In this document: positions 1 to 7,908 of the stretch, piece after piece
How positions within the stretch are numbered: the first letter of the stretch is position 1
How the letters are laid out: the number at the start of each line of letters is the position of its first letter
Assembly (NCBI GenBank): GCA_963665155.2
Contig: CAXXFI010000002.1
Location: 124,001-188,000 of the forward strand
Reading direction: 5' to 3'
Length of the DNA: 64,000 nt
From: UBA1141 sp963665155
GTDB lineage: Bacteria > Chloroflexota > Dehalococcoidia > Lucifugimonadales > UBA3495
Program-made: the position numbers and the translations under genes
Notes under the pieces: generated by a model
Databases searched by the model: none
What the model saw: the letters and a program-made list of their open reading frames with translations, nothing else
What the model was told of the DNA's origin: nothing

Positions 1-112
1 TCGAAAGTGCCATGGAATGGTACCCAATGATAGTGTCGATTTAGCGCGACCAATATTTTTAGCCGTGCATTCCGGAATGCGCTTGGAATATTGGCAAGGG
101 CAACCGAGTTGC

Positions 113-520
113 CTACAAGAGTGCGCTCAATCCACCCGTCGCAGTGGCTAAGGCCAGGAATATACCCAAAGCGGCAACTAGGCCGCAGCCGGGGATGCCA
201 CCCTTAGACTTTGGTTGCGACAGAATGTTCCTGGATAGAATCTCCCCTGTCTTGCGGATGGTGAACGCTTCGGTGCCCGGCTCTCCAGAGAATTTCTGCG
301 CAGGTTGGTAAGAAAGCTGAACGTAATAGGCGTCTTCCCGTTCTTCAGCAACCGAAACCGACCAAGTCAGGGCCCGCTTGCTCCAGCGTCCGCCATACAG
401 GTCCAGGTTTTCCCTGGCGTGGCCTAAGGCGATGTCCCTGGCTTGGTCCAAGGAAACAAAGCTTCCGCTGCTGCCAGCAGGCTGGGAGTTTTGGTCTCGT
501 CCGCCGTCGTTTTCGGCCAT
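113..520 (-). CDS. Hypothetical protein with C-terminal membrane anchor
   Basis: This is a 135-residue protein of unknown function. Residues 20-95 form a soluble domain containing YYVQLSYQPAQKFSGEPG and a following FTIRKTGEI strand. A Gly/Ala/Leu-rich hydrophobic segment occupies roughly residues 110-135 and should anchor it in the membrane with the N-terminus inside. The same domain-then-anchor pattern opens the adjacent large gene, where FRLSFRPATGFRGEPG aligns with YVQLSYQPAQKFSGEPG. The two are therefore likely paralogs, with this one lacking the extracellular part. I do not recognise the domain as a named family. The ATG has only a weak GTAGGGT-like ribosome site upstream. Confidence 0.6.
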   Translation of the reverse strand: MAENDGGRDQNSQPAGSSGSFVSLDQARDIALGHARENLDLYGGRWSKRALTWSVSVAEEREDAYYVQLSYQPAQKFSGEPGTEAFTIRKTGEILSRNILSQPKSKGGIPGCGLVAALGIFLALATATGGLSALL

Positions 521-632
521 TGGGAGCGACCCTACTCAAGAACAACAAAGGCCAAGATTGGCTCTGGAATTGGAGTCACGATACACGAGATTAGGCGTGG
601 CGGCAAGGGTGGGGACGAAGCCACCACTGTTA

Positions 633-1247
633 TCAAGGCTCCCAATCTGGCGCACCACCCCCGGCGTGCCTGTTTGTTATGTTCGTCAGATTAGACCCGT
701 CAGAGTTAATCACGTAAATGTCTCCGCCATCCCGGTCAGAGCCAAATACGATCTTGGTACCATCAGGCGACCACGAAGGCCAGAAATCTAATCCAGAGTG
801 ATTGGTCAATCGAGCCTGGTTGGTCCCATCGGCGCTCATTACATAAATTTCTCGGTTGCCGTCGCGGACAGCGGTAAAGGCTATCTTGCTGCCGTCGGGA
901 GACCAATTAGGATTCTCATCGCTGCCAGAGGCGTTGGTAAGGCGGACCACATTAGTCCCATCGGCGTTCATAACGTATATCTCATGCACATTAAAGCTAG
1001 TGTCCCTGTCAGAAGCAAATGCTATCTTGCTACCGTCTGGAGACCAGGTAGGATATTCGTTTTGGAAACCATCATCGGTCAGGCGGGTCTGGTTGGAGCC
1101 GTCTGGGTTCATCACGTAGATATCTCTGTCGGTGCTGGAAAACAGTCTAATAAACGCGATTTTGGTTCCATCCGGAGACCATGCTGCTCGCAGATCGTTC
1201 AACCCATTATTGGTCAGATTGATCTGATTGGACCCGTCTGCGTTCAT
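633..1247 (-). CDS. PD40 beta-propeller, 3' part of a frameshifted surface protein
   Basis: The 204 residues are a run of PD40/TolB-type propeller repeats of about 42 residues. Each repeat has a WSPDGTKIAF strand followed by a DIYVMNPDGSN-x-x-LT strand. The apparent start MNADGSNQ lies in the middle of a repeat, so this is not an independent gene. It continues the larger ORF upstream on the same strand. Inserting one base into the GGG run at 1316-1318 (plus strand) joins the frames and restores a complete repeat reading HWSQDGTKIAFESTRNGNNE. PD40 repeats are found in TolB and many extracytoplasmic proteins. A binding or scaffold role is inference. Confidence 0.8.
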   Translation of the reverse strand: MNADGSNQINLTNNGLNDLRAAWSPDGTKIAFIRLFSSTDRDIYVMNPDGSNQTRLTDDGFQNEYPTWSPDGSKIAFASDRDTSFNVHEIYVMNADGTNVVRLTNASGSDENPNWSPDGSKIAFTAVRDGNREIYVMSADGTNQARLTNHSGLDFWPSWSPDGTKIVFGSDRDGGDIYVINSDGSNLTNITNRHAGGGAPDWEP

Positions 1248-3139
1248 GCTGAAAATTTCATTGTTCCCATTCCTAGTGGACTCGAAAGCAATTTTAGTGC
1301 CATCTTGGGACCAATGGGCTCCCCATTTGCTCCCGCAATGTCTGTTATCTGAACCTGGTTTGATCCATCGGGATTCATGACGTAAATTTCGCCCCTGCCG
1401 GTCCTCCCGCTGCTAAACGCGATTTTGCCGCTTGCGGGCATGGGTGTCGGCGTCGGCGTCACAGGCGTTGGTGTGGGTGTAGGCGTTGGTGTGGGTGTAG
1501 GCGTTGGTGTGGGTGTAGGCGTTGGTGTGGGTGTAGGCGTTGGTGTGGGTGTAGGCGTTGGTGTGGGTGTAGGCGTTGGTGTGGGTGTAGGCGTTGGCGT
1601 TGGCGTCGGATTCACGAACAAAGCAGAAACAGTTCGAGCGCCATCCAGGTTCAAAACGCAGCCACCTAGCCCGGAACAATCTCCCGTCCACCCGCCGAAG
1701 ATCGAGTCACCGAGGGCAGTAGCAGAAAGAGCCAAGCTGGTGCCAATACTGTAATTCAATATAGTTCCGCAGCCCTGCGGGTTTACAATCCCCTTACCGC
1801 CACTGATGGAGGCGCAGTTAACCGTAAGGGTGGTCGGCGCGGGTGTTGGGGTGGGCGTAGGCGTAGGCGTAGGCGTAGTCAGCACCGGAGTGGGCGTGGG
1901 AGTAGGCATCGGAACAGTGGTAGGGGTTGGCGTAGGCGTTGCGGTCGGCACCGGCGGCGTGGTCGCCGCTGGTGAAGGTGCTGGTGTAGGCCGGTTGCAA
2001 TTGGCGGCGATGGATCGATTTTGATCCATGATGACTATTATCGACCTGGATGAGGTATCGATGTTTCCCGGCAATTCCCCGGTCCAAGCGTCGAAACCAT
2101 CATCGCAAGTAATCGTCAGGCGGTCCGCTGTCCCGTGAGCGTACCGCAGGTCCCCGTTTCTTGGGATTAAGCCAATACTCCCCATCCCTGTAGGGGTCAC
2201 TATGGTCTCCAACAAGAATCCCACTGGGGGAACGTCTGTGCCAGGTAGCGTCGGCGTTGGATTGGACGTGGGCATGGGCGTCGGAGTTGCCGTAGGCGTC
2301 GGCGGTACCGGAGTCAGCGTAGGCAGCACAGGAATAGGCGTGACTGTAGGTGTAGGGGTCGGGGTTGCTTCAGTTTTTGTCGTCGAGGTGGGAGGTGCAG
2401 CCATCGTGGTAGGCGTGGGAGTCACCACCGCAGGCGACGTGGATGTGGGTGCCGGGGTAGGCTTTTGTTCTGGTTCTTTGACGGTGAGCACGAAGGCGCT
2501 TAGGCTGTCGACCTGGGCGATTGCGGTGGAGGCTCCAAAGTTAACTTCGGTCTCCAGCAAATCCCACGCACTGTTTTTATAATGCTGCAAGGCTATGTTC
2601 GAGACGTCGCTGGCAGCCGCTATGGCGTCAGCGGCGCTGATTCGAACCTGAATTGAAATGGGCTTTAACAGAGGTGCGTCCATGCTCAGGTCAAAGGCTT
2701 TTTGCGTTGGATTAAACCCTGGAGGCAACACTGGAATATCCGATGAGGAAAGGCGCCGGTAGGTCAGTTCGGAGGACGCACCAACTGAGCCTGGCTCCAC
2801 ATTTATGGTTACATCCAGATCTGGCGATACAAGCCGCGCTGGGCTTGCGGGGGACAAGGCCACGTTAATCGCTGTCTCTCCGTTAAACACGCCGGCCAGG
2901 AAGAGTCCAACGATTATCGCTCCAACGATGACGATAGCTCCGGCAATTGATAGGGGGAGCAGTAGCGACCTGGGTTGCACAGGCTGCGCCAGTATCCGCC
3001 TGAGCCGGATAGGCCCTGTTTTCTCGACCGTGAACTGCTCCATACCAGGTTCACCTCGAAACCCGGTCGCGGGGCGGAAAGATAGCCTGAAAGCGGGAAC
3101 ACAATCGGAGTACCGATTTAGCTTCGCGGTAGGGGTCAA
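1244..3139 (-). CDS. Thr-Pro-rich cell-surface protein, 5' part of a frameshifted gene
   Basis: Order of parts in 631 residues: remnant of the N-terminal domain also found in the neighbouring 135-residue protein (FRLSFRPATGFRGEPG), a membrane segment near residues 55-80, a ZU5-like beta domain (about 90-220), a Thr/Pro-rich linker, an InlB-like module (about 300-375), a second Thr/Pro linker, a second InlB-like module with GGWTGDC (about 440-510), a long (TP)n stretch, and the first PD40 repeat. The reading frame then leaves the propeller near 1316-1318 and stops at 1244. The TTG start at 3139 is probably spurious. The equivalent of the paralog's first 60 residues is missing, and a truncated transposase lies 180 bp further upstream, so the 5' end was probably lost by rearrangement. 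An external, wall-spanning role is inferred. Confidence 0.7.
   Translation of the reverse strand: MTPTAKLNRYSDCVPAFRLSFRPATGFRGEPGMEQFTVEKTGPIRLRRILAQPVQPRSLLLPLSIAGAIVIVGAIIVGLFLAGVFNGETAINVALSPASPARLVSPDLDVTINVEPGSVGASSELTYRRLSSSDIPVLPPGFNPTQKAFDLSMDAPLLKPISIQVRISAADAIAAASDVSNIALQHYKNSAWDLLETEVNFGASTAIAQVDSLSAFVLTVKEPEQKPTPAPTSTSPAVVTPTPTTMAAPPTSTTKTEATPTPTPTVTPIPVLPTLTPVPPTPTATPTPMPTSNPTPTLPGTDVPPVGFLLETIVTPTGMGSIGLIPRNGDLRYAHGTADRLTITCDDGFDAWTGELPGNIDTSSRSIIVIMDQNRSIAANCNRPTPAPSPAATTPPVPTATPTPTPTTVPMPTPTPTPVLTTPTPTPTPTPTPAPTTLTVNCASISGGKGIVNPQGCGTILNYSIGTSLALSATALGDSIFGGWTGDCSGLGGCVLNLDGARTVSALFVNPTPTPTPTPTPTPTPTPTPTPTPTPTPTPTPTPTPTPTPTPTPTPTPTPVTPTPTPMPASGKIAFSSGRTGRGEIYVMNPDGSNQVQITDIAGANGEPIGPKMALKLLSSPLGMGTMKFSA
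1469..1596. repeat. 18-bp minisatellite coding (TP)n
   Basis: About seven near-perfect copies of the 18-bp unit ggtgtgggtgtaggcgtt lie head to tail. On the minus strand they encode the longest Thr-Pro linker of the surface protein. The period is a multiple of three, so copy-number change alters linker length without breaking the frame. Looser versions of the same codon pattern occur at about 1840-1960 and 2250-2450. Confidence 0.9.
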
Positions 3140-3316
3140 ATAGTGTCCAGTGGTATATGTGGGCGATTCCGGAGAAATGTCAACACAAAAAATTTGTGGT
3201 TCCTCGGTTAGGCACGAAACGGTGGTGGAGACGGGGGAGGGAGCCTGTCTCAGAAAGCCAATACCGATTGAGTCCGGGCGGCTACAATGGGGGTAATCTG
3301 CTTTCAGGAGCCCCCC

Positions 3317-4213
3317 ATGCCGCTACGACCATTGAATCGCGAGCAGGCCTGGCTTCTTCCCCCGACCCTTGATGATCTCCTTCCAGAGGATCACCCGTCC
3401 CGCTTTGTTGCCGCTTTTGTGGATGGACTGGACCGCGTTGGCTGGGCGGGAATGGAGATCGACGTCGATGGTGACCATTTAGGAGCCCCGGCTTATCATC
3501 CCCGTGCGCTTCTCAGCGTATGGCTTTACGGGTTCATGACTGGGGTGCGGTCTTCCCGGAAGCTGGAGGCGGCCTGTCGGGATCAGATCCCCTTCCTCTG
3601 GCTGACCGGCTGGCAGCATCCCGATCACAACACGCTGTGGCGGTTTTACCAGGCCCACCGGTCCGCCATGAGGGGGTTGCTGAAACATACGGTCCGGACC
3701 GCAGTTGAAGTGGGACTGGTGGATCTAGCGGTGCAGGCCGTGGACGGTACGAAGATCGCGGCCAACGCCGCAGGAGATCAGACCTACGATATGGCGAAAC
3801 TCGATCGTTTGCTGGCCAGGACTGAGGAGGCCATCGGCGATCTTGAGGCCCAGAACGAAGGCGGGAATGATCCGGCGCCACCCCGGCTTCCTACAGAACT
3901 TCAGCAAGCCCAAGTCTTGCGGGAGCGCATCCAGCACGCTATGAACCGGCTCGCGCAGAACCACCGGCTTACCCGGGTGAACCTGACGGATGGAGATGCC
4001 CAATTGATGAAGGGCCGGCAGGGAATCATGCCCGGCTATAACGCCCAAGCGATGGCATCGCCAGTTGCTCAGTCATCAGGCACCGGCATGTTGATTACCG
4101 CCGCTGATGTGGTTGATTCCGCAGCCGATTCTGGTCAGTTAGTTCCTATGCTGGAACAAGCCGAGGAGAGGGGAACCGGTGCCGGTCTAAAATTATACTG
4201 TCCGGTTTGTTAA
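3317..4213 (+). pseudogene. IS1182-family transposase, 3'-truncated
   Basis: The reading frame resembles IS1182-type transposases. It begins MPLRPLNREQAWLLPPTLDD, then has the DUF772-like region (AYHPRALLSVWLYGF, WQHPDHNTLWRF) and the first catalytic block around VDGTKIAANAA. Full-length relatives are about 450 residues or more, but this frame stops at 298. Homology ends near GAGLK, where family members continue with a KLTLADxGYHS block holding the next catalytic Asp. The rest of the DDE domain and the right inverted repeat are gone, so it should be inactive. The ATG at 3317 is preceded by CAGGAG. The element lies just upstream of the N-terminally truncated surface-protein gene and may mark the rearrangement that damaged it. 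Confidence 0.75.
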
Positions 4214-4417
4214 TGCAAGCCGCCCAATCCAAACCACATTGATAGAAAGTTTGACGGCCTTCGCACGCCCCACCCCCATCCCGCAATCAAGGCAGCGTGA
4301 TACAATCCCAACGTATTCTCAAAGCTCGGTCAGGCATACAATTCTGCCTCCCGAGCCCATTTTCCAGTAATTTTTATCCAGTAAAATCCAGCTAAGAATT
4401 TAAGGCGAGGGGATCGA

Positions 4418-5596
4418 GTGGACCAACGCTCCGAGGCCCGTAGAGGAATAGTCAATACCATCCGGGAGTTCGTGCGCCGGGAAGTTGTTCCCGTCGCCTC
4501 GCAGATGGAGCACGCCGACGAGTACCCGGTGGAGTTGGTGGAGCGGATGAAGGAACTGGGATTGTTCGGTGCGATTATCCCAGAAGAGTACGGTGGACTG
4601 GAACTGGATATCGGGACCTATGCCTTGGTCATCGAAGAGATTTGCCGGGGCTGGATGAGCCTGAGCGGGGTACTCAATTCCCACCTGATTATGGCCTACA
4701 TGGTAGCCACCAATGGCACCCAGGAGCAGAAGGAGCGGTTTTTGCCGCTGATGGCAACCGGCGAGAAACGAGGTGGCATTTGCATCACCGAACCCAACGC
4801 CGGGAGCGATGTGGCGGCCATTGAGACAAGAGCGGTCAGGGACGGCGACGAGTACGTGGTCAATGGCTCCAAGACGCTGATCACCAATGGCCGAAACGGC
4901 AACCCCTTTGCGCTGGTAACTAAGACAGACCCTGCTTCAGACCCGCCCCACCGGGGCATTAGCATTTTCATTGCCGAAAAGGGACCAGGATTCAACGTGA
5001 TACGGGATGTCCCCAAGCTGGGATACAAGGTTATAGATACCTGTGAACTGTCATTCGACGACTACCGAGTCTCGGGCGGAAACCTGGTTGGCGGCGAAGA
5101 AGCCAAGGGTTTCTACCAAATTATGAGCGGCCTGGAAGTCGGGCGAGTGAACGTGGCGGCGCGCTGCGTGGGCATCGCCAGAGCGGCCTTGGAAGACTCC
5201 ATCAAATACGCCCAGCAACGAAAAACCTTTGGTAAACCCATTGGTGAGCACCAAGCCATTCAGCTGATGCTGGCGAAAATGGCGACACAGGTCCAAGCAG
5301 CCCATCTGATGGTGATGAACGCCGCAGACAAGAAGGACCGGGGAGAAAGGGCCGACCTGGAGGCCGGCATGGCCAAGCTGTTCGCCAGCGAGATGTGTAT
5401 GCAGGTAGCCTTGGACGCCATGCGCATCCACGGTGGCTACGGCTATACCCAAGACCTTAATGTGGAACGGCATTTCCGGGACGCTCCCCTAATGCTCATC
5501 GGCGAAGGCACCAACGAAATACAACAGATAGTCATTGCCCGCAACCTGCTAAAAAACCATCCGTCGGGAGATTTTCTGTACGATGCGGGCTTATAA
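4418..5596 (+). CDS. Acyl-CoA dehydrogenase
   Basis: This 392-residue FAD enzyme has the usual family length and would oxidise an acyl-CoA to the trans-2-enoyl-CoA in the cytoplasm. Visible motifs are ITEPNAGSDVAA (flavin/substrate loop, about 130-140), RKTFGKPIGEHQAIQ, the GGYGYTQDLNVER flavin-binding block, and GEGTNEIQ near residue 362, whose Glu is the usual catalytic base. The GTG start at 4418 follows an AAGGCGAGGGG ribosome site. It stands alone, but an enoyl-CoA hydratase and a thioesterase are encoded near 56-57.5 kb and a CoA-transferase at 7.9 kb. The substrate cannot be deduced. Confidence 0.9.
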   Translation: MDQRSEARRGIVNTIREFVRREVVPVASQMEHADEYPVELVERMKELGLFGAIIPEEYGGLELDIGTYALVIEEICRGWMSLSGVLNSHLIMAYMVATNGTQEQKERFLPLMATGEKRGGICITEPNAGSDVAAIETRAVRDGDEYVVNGSKTLITNGRNGNPFALVTKTDPASDPPHRGISIFIAEKGPGFNVIRDVPKLGYKVIDTCELSFDDYRVSGGNLVGGEEAKGFYQIMSGLEVGRVNVAARCVGIARAALEDSIKYAQQRKTFGKPIGEHQAIQLMLAKMATQVQAAHLMVMNAADKKDRGERADLEAGMAKLFASEMCMQVALDAMRIHGGYGYTQDLNVERHFRDAPLMLIGEGTNEIQQIVIARNLLKNHPSGDFLYDAGL

Positions 5597-5642
5597 ACAG
5601 ACCTGGGATAACACCAAAACGGAACAAGACCAGGCCTGATCA

Positions 5643-5911
5643 ATGCCAACGTATGATTTCACTCCCCACGTGAAAGTAAATATGGGCCGCCGTGGTATCG
5701 AGGAAAATGAAATCATCACCACCGTTAAAGTCGGCGCGGTAGTTGGGGTAGCAGTTATCGTTTCATTCGCCGCCATGTTTTCACCGAGGGTTACCACTGG
5801 TACGCTAGGGACTACGCTCACAAGGAAATTACGGTCATATATTTGATCGAAGATCAGCGGACCGTAATAAGTACCGCAATCGCCCGGTATGGGCGGTGGG
5901 AAGGCTCCTGA
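5643..5911 (+). pseudogene. DUF4258-like small protein, frameshifted
   Basis: The first frame (67 codons, stop at 5844) opens with FTPHVKVNMGRRGIEENEI, which fits the HxxxxMxxRGI start of DUF4258 proteins. Its remaining residues look unrelated. In the +2 frame from about 5735 the DNA reads YRFIRRHVFTEGYHWYARDY, then HKEITVIYLIEDQ and ARYGRW. That is the expected second half of the family. It ends at a TGA (5909-5911) sharing its last base with the ATG of the next gene. A one-base loss between about 5729 and 5750 would explain this; a TAA at 5726 in the second frame sets the left limit. The gene is either a young pseudogene or carries a sequencing error. DUF4258 proteins are often toxin-like partners of small antitoxins. 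Confidence 0.7.
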
Positions 5912-6369
5912 TGAGAATTACTTACGATCACCAAGCGGATGCCGCGTATTTCTACTTGACGGAAATAGTGGACAACCCGGACACACGAACCGTTACTGAC
6001 GATGTCTACCTGGATTTCGATGAGCATGGGCGGCTAGTCGGCGTCGAAGTGCTGGATGCCTCGAAAAATCTTGACCTGAAGTATCTGGAGCCTCAGCTGG
6101 AGAATCTTGACCAACTTGGAGTGTGTTGGAGCCAGCTACATCGAGAACTTGCGAAACGTAAACAGGAAGGGATACCAGTCGTGACTCCGGTACGGCAACT
6201 TAATAATTGGATCGAGGAAGTAGGGAAGGATCACGTGACGGTGCGCAGCGAGCAAACCGGAAATCTTCGACAAATTACCCGCAAAGAGATAGAAGACAGG
6301 GACGTGGAAAAACACAAGGGGAAACGTAGGATTATAGTAGCTCTCCGAGAGATTGGTGGCTACACTTAA
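5911..6369 (+). CDS. DUF2283-domain protein
   Basis: The protein has 152 residues. Residues 1-50 match DUF2283: ITYDHQADAAYFYL, then DDVYLDFDEHGRLVGVEVLDAS. The rest (about 60-152) is charged and unassigned. The ATG at 5911 overlaps the TGA of the restored DUF4258 frame (TGATG), so this start is chosen over the in-frame one at 5896. DUF2283 genes commonly follow DUF4258 genes as small two-gene modules, with the DUF2283 protein in the antitoxin-like position. A toxin-antitoxin role here is inference. The long C-terminal extension is unusual, since DUF2283 proteins are often only 60-80 residues. Confidence 0.75.
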   Translation: MRITYDHQADAAYFYLTEIVDNPDTRTVTDDVYLDFDEHGRLVGVEVLDASKNLDLKYLEPQLENLDQLGVCWSQLHRELAKRKQEGIPVVTPVRQLNNWIEEVGKDHVTVRSEQTGNLRQITRKEIEDRDVEKHKGKRRIIVALREIGGYT

Positions 6370-6442
6370 TTCTCTTAATGACCTCAGAGTTAAACGGCTA
6401 TGTGCCGATATATCAGCAACCGCTGGCGCGGCAGGAGCTACT

Positions 6443-7840
6443 ATGGTTAACACCAACAAAGACGAAGGAATAACCAAGGCACTGGCCAAGTTCGCTGCAG
6501 ACCTGACCTACGAGGACCTGACCCCGGAGGCAGTCGATTGGGCCAGGTATTTATGCCTGGATTTCGCTGGAGTTACCCTTAGCGGCTCCACGACTAATTC
6601 TGCGAAAGCGGTGGTTGAGGCTTTGGAAGGCATCCAGCGGCCAGGGCCTTCCGCAATTGTGGGGACATCCGTCCGGGTGTTGCCCGAGTACGCCGCCATG
6701 GCCAACGGCATTGCGTTCCACAGCGTCGAACTCGATGACATTAACAATGAAGCATCCCTCCATCCTGGAGTTGTAGCGTACCCCACCGCCCTGGCCATGG
6801 CCGATATGGCCCAGGTCGACGGCAGGGCCTTTATCTCCGCAGTGGTGGCCGGATACGACGTGATCGTGCGCCTGGGCCGGGCGCTTAAACCAGCCGAGCA
6901 TTATGGAAGGGGTTTCCACCCAACGGCCACCTGCGGCACCTTTGGCGCAGCGACCGTGGCTGCCCGGTTACTGGGACTCCAGGATGAGCGCTTTAATTAT
7001 GCGTTAGGCATTGCCGGCAGCCAGACATCGGGTAGCATGGAATACCTGGCCCAGGGCGCATGGACCAAACGATTCCACCCTGGCTGGGCTTCTCACAGCG
7101 GCATATGGGCCGCCATTCTGGCCCGCTCCGGCTACATCGGACTTACCACCATTCTGGAAGGCCGGGACGGTTTCCTGAATGCCTACTCGGGGGACCCTGA
7201 CCCGGATTCGATTTTGCGAGACTTGGGGGATGAGTATCTGGTAACTCGCACTGGGGTTAAACCCCATTCCTGCGGCCGATACGACCAAGGTCCAATTGAT
7301 TGCTTGCTGGACTTGAGGAGCACTCATAATATCCAGCACCAAGACGTGGAAGAGGTCCGGGTGGGAATGCTTAGCGCCGGTTGGGGCCTGGTTGCGTCGC
7401 CGGAGGAATACAAGAGAAACCCGACTTCTGTGGTGGATATGCAATTTAGCATGCCCTTTGGCGCAGCCGCAGCCTTGGTGTATGGCCGGGCTTCATTGGC
7501 CGAGTACGCCACCAGCATTCCGGAACAACCTGAAGTCAAGAACATTATGGACCGGACCCGTTGCGTAGTAGACCCCGAGTTGGATGCCACCTATCCCAGC
7601 CAGTTCAGGGCGTGGGCTGAGGTGCAAACCAAAGACGGTCGCATCGTCCGCAGCGATATTGAGTATCCCAAAGGCGACCCGGAGAACGCACTTAGCTGGG
7701 ACGAGATGAAAGAGAAATTCGTTTCTATCTCGTCACCTGTCATATCCGCCAAGCGCCAATCGGAAATCATCGCCAAGATCGAGTCTCTGGAAGAGATGGC
7801 CGACATGAAAGAGTTGGGGACATTGCTGGCTGCGGAGTAA
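6443..7840 (+). CDS. MmgE/PrpD family protein
   Basis: The 465-residue protein belongs to the 2-methylcitrate dehydratase (PrpD/MmgE) superfamily. Supporting segments are the AAMANGIAFHSVELDD block near residue 75, the HPGVVAYPTALAMAD helix, GRGFHPTATCGTFGAA, and WTKRFHPGWASHSGI. The ATG at 6443 has GCAGGAG upstream; the frame is open to 6353 but lacks a ribosome site there. No methylcitrate synthase or methylisocitrate lyase genes are nearby, so a propionate role is not supported. In this kind of genome such proteins probably act on other carboxylic acids. A second paralog lies at 15.6-17 kb. Its neighbour downstream is a CoA-transferase 68 bp away, suggesting one transcript. Confidence 0.85.
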   Translation: MVNTNKDEGITKALAKFAADLTYEDLTPEAVDWARYLCLDFAGVTLSGSTTNSAKAVVEALEGIQRPGPSAIVGTSVRVLPEYAAMANGIAFHSVELDDINNEASLHPGVVAYPTALAMADMAQVDGRAFISAVVAGYDVIVRLGRALKPAEHYGRGFHPTATCGTFGAATVAARLLGLQDERFNYALGIAGSQTSGSMEYLAQGAWTKRFHPGWASHSGIWAAILARSGYIGLTTILEGRDGFLNAYSGDPDPDSILRDLGDEYLVTRTGVKPHSCGRYDQGPIDCLLDLRSTHNIQHQDVEEVRVGMLSAGWGLVASPEEYKRNPTSVVDMQFSMPFGAAAALVYGRASLAEYATSIPEQPEVKNIMDRTRCVVDPELDATYPSQFRAWAEVQTKDGRIVRSDIEYPKGDPENALSWDEMKEKFVSISSPVISAKRQSEIIAKIESLEEMADMKELGTLLAAE

Positions 7841-7862
7841 TTGGTGAGGAAATCCCCCCAAT

Positions 7863-7880
7863 CCCCCTTTGCAAAGGGGG
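7863..7880. repeat. CCCCCTTTGCAAAGGGGG palindrome
   Basis: An 18-bp perfect palindrome followed by GCTTTT sits in the 68-bp gap between the MmgE/PrpD and CoA-transferase genes. The hairpin plus short T run could act as a weak terminator or a processing site. It also belongs to a C5T3/A3G5 palindrome family seen at about 30.95, 32.32, 53.4, 55.85 and 57.93 kb in this window, so it may be an inserted element rather than a dedicated signal. Confidence 0.7.
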
Positions 7881-7908
7881 GCTTTTACCAGAAACAAAGG
7901 CTTGTGGT

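Noticed and set aside
1425..1754. Plus-strand (VG)n open frame
   Set aside because: Antisense shadow of the (TP)n linker in the surface-protein gene.
5896..5910. Earlier start for the DUF2283 protein
   Set aside because: The 5911 ATG overlaps the restored upstream stop and begins exactly at the domain.
6353..6442. Earlier start for the first MmgE/PrpD protein
   Set aside because: The extra 30 residues overlap the preceding gene, lack homology, and the 6443 ATG has a clear AGGAG site.
6443..7840. Methylcitrate cycle locus
   Set aside because: PrpD-like proteins occur without prpB or prpC; the family alone does not support propionate metabolism.
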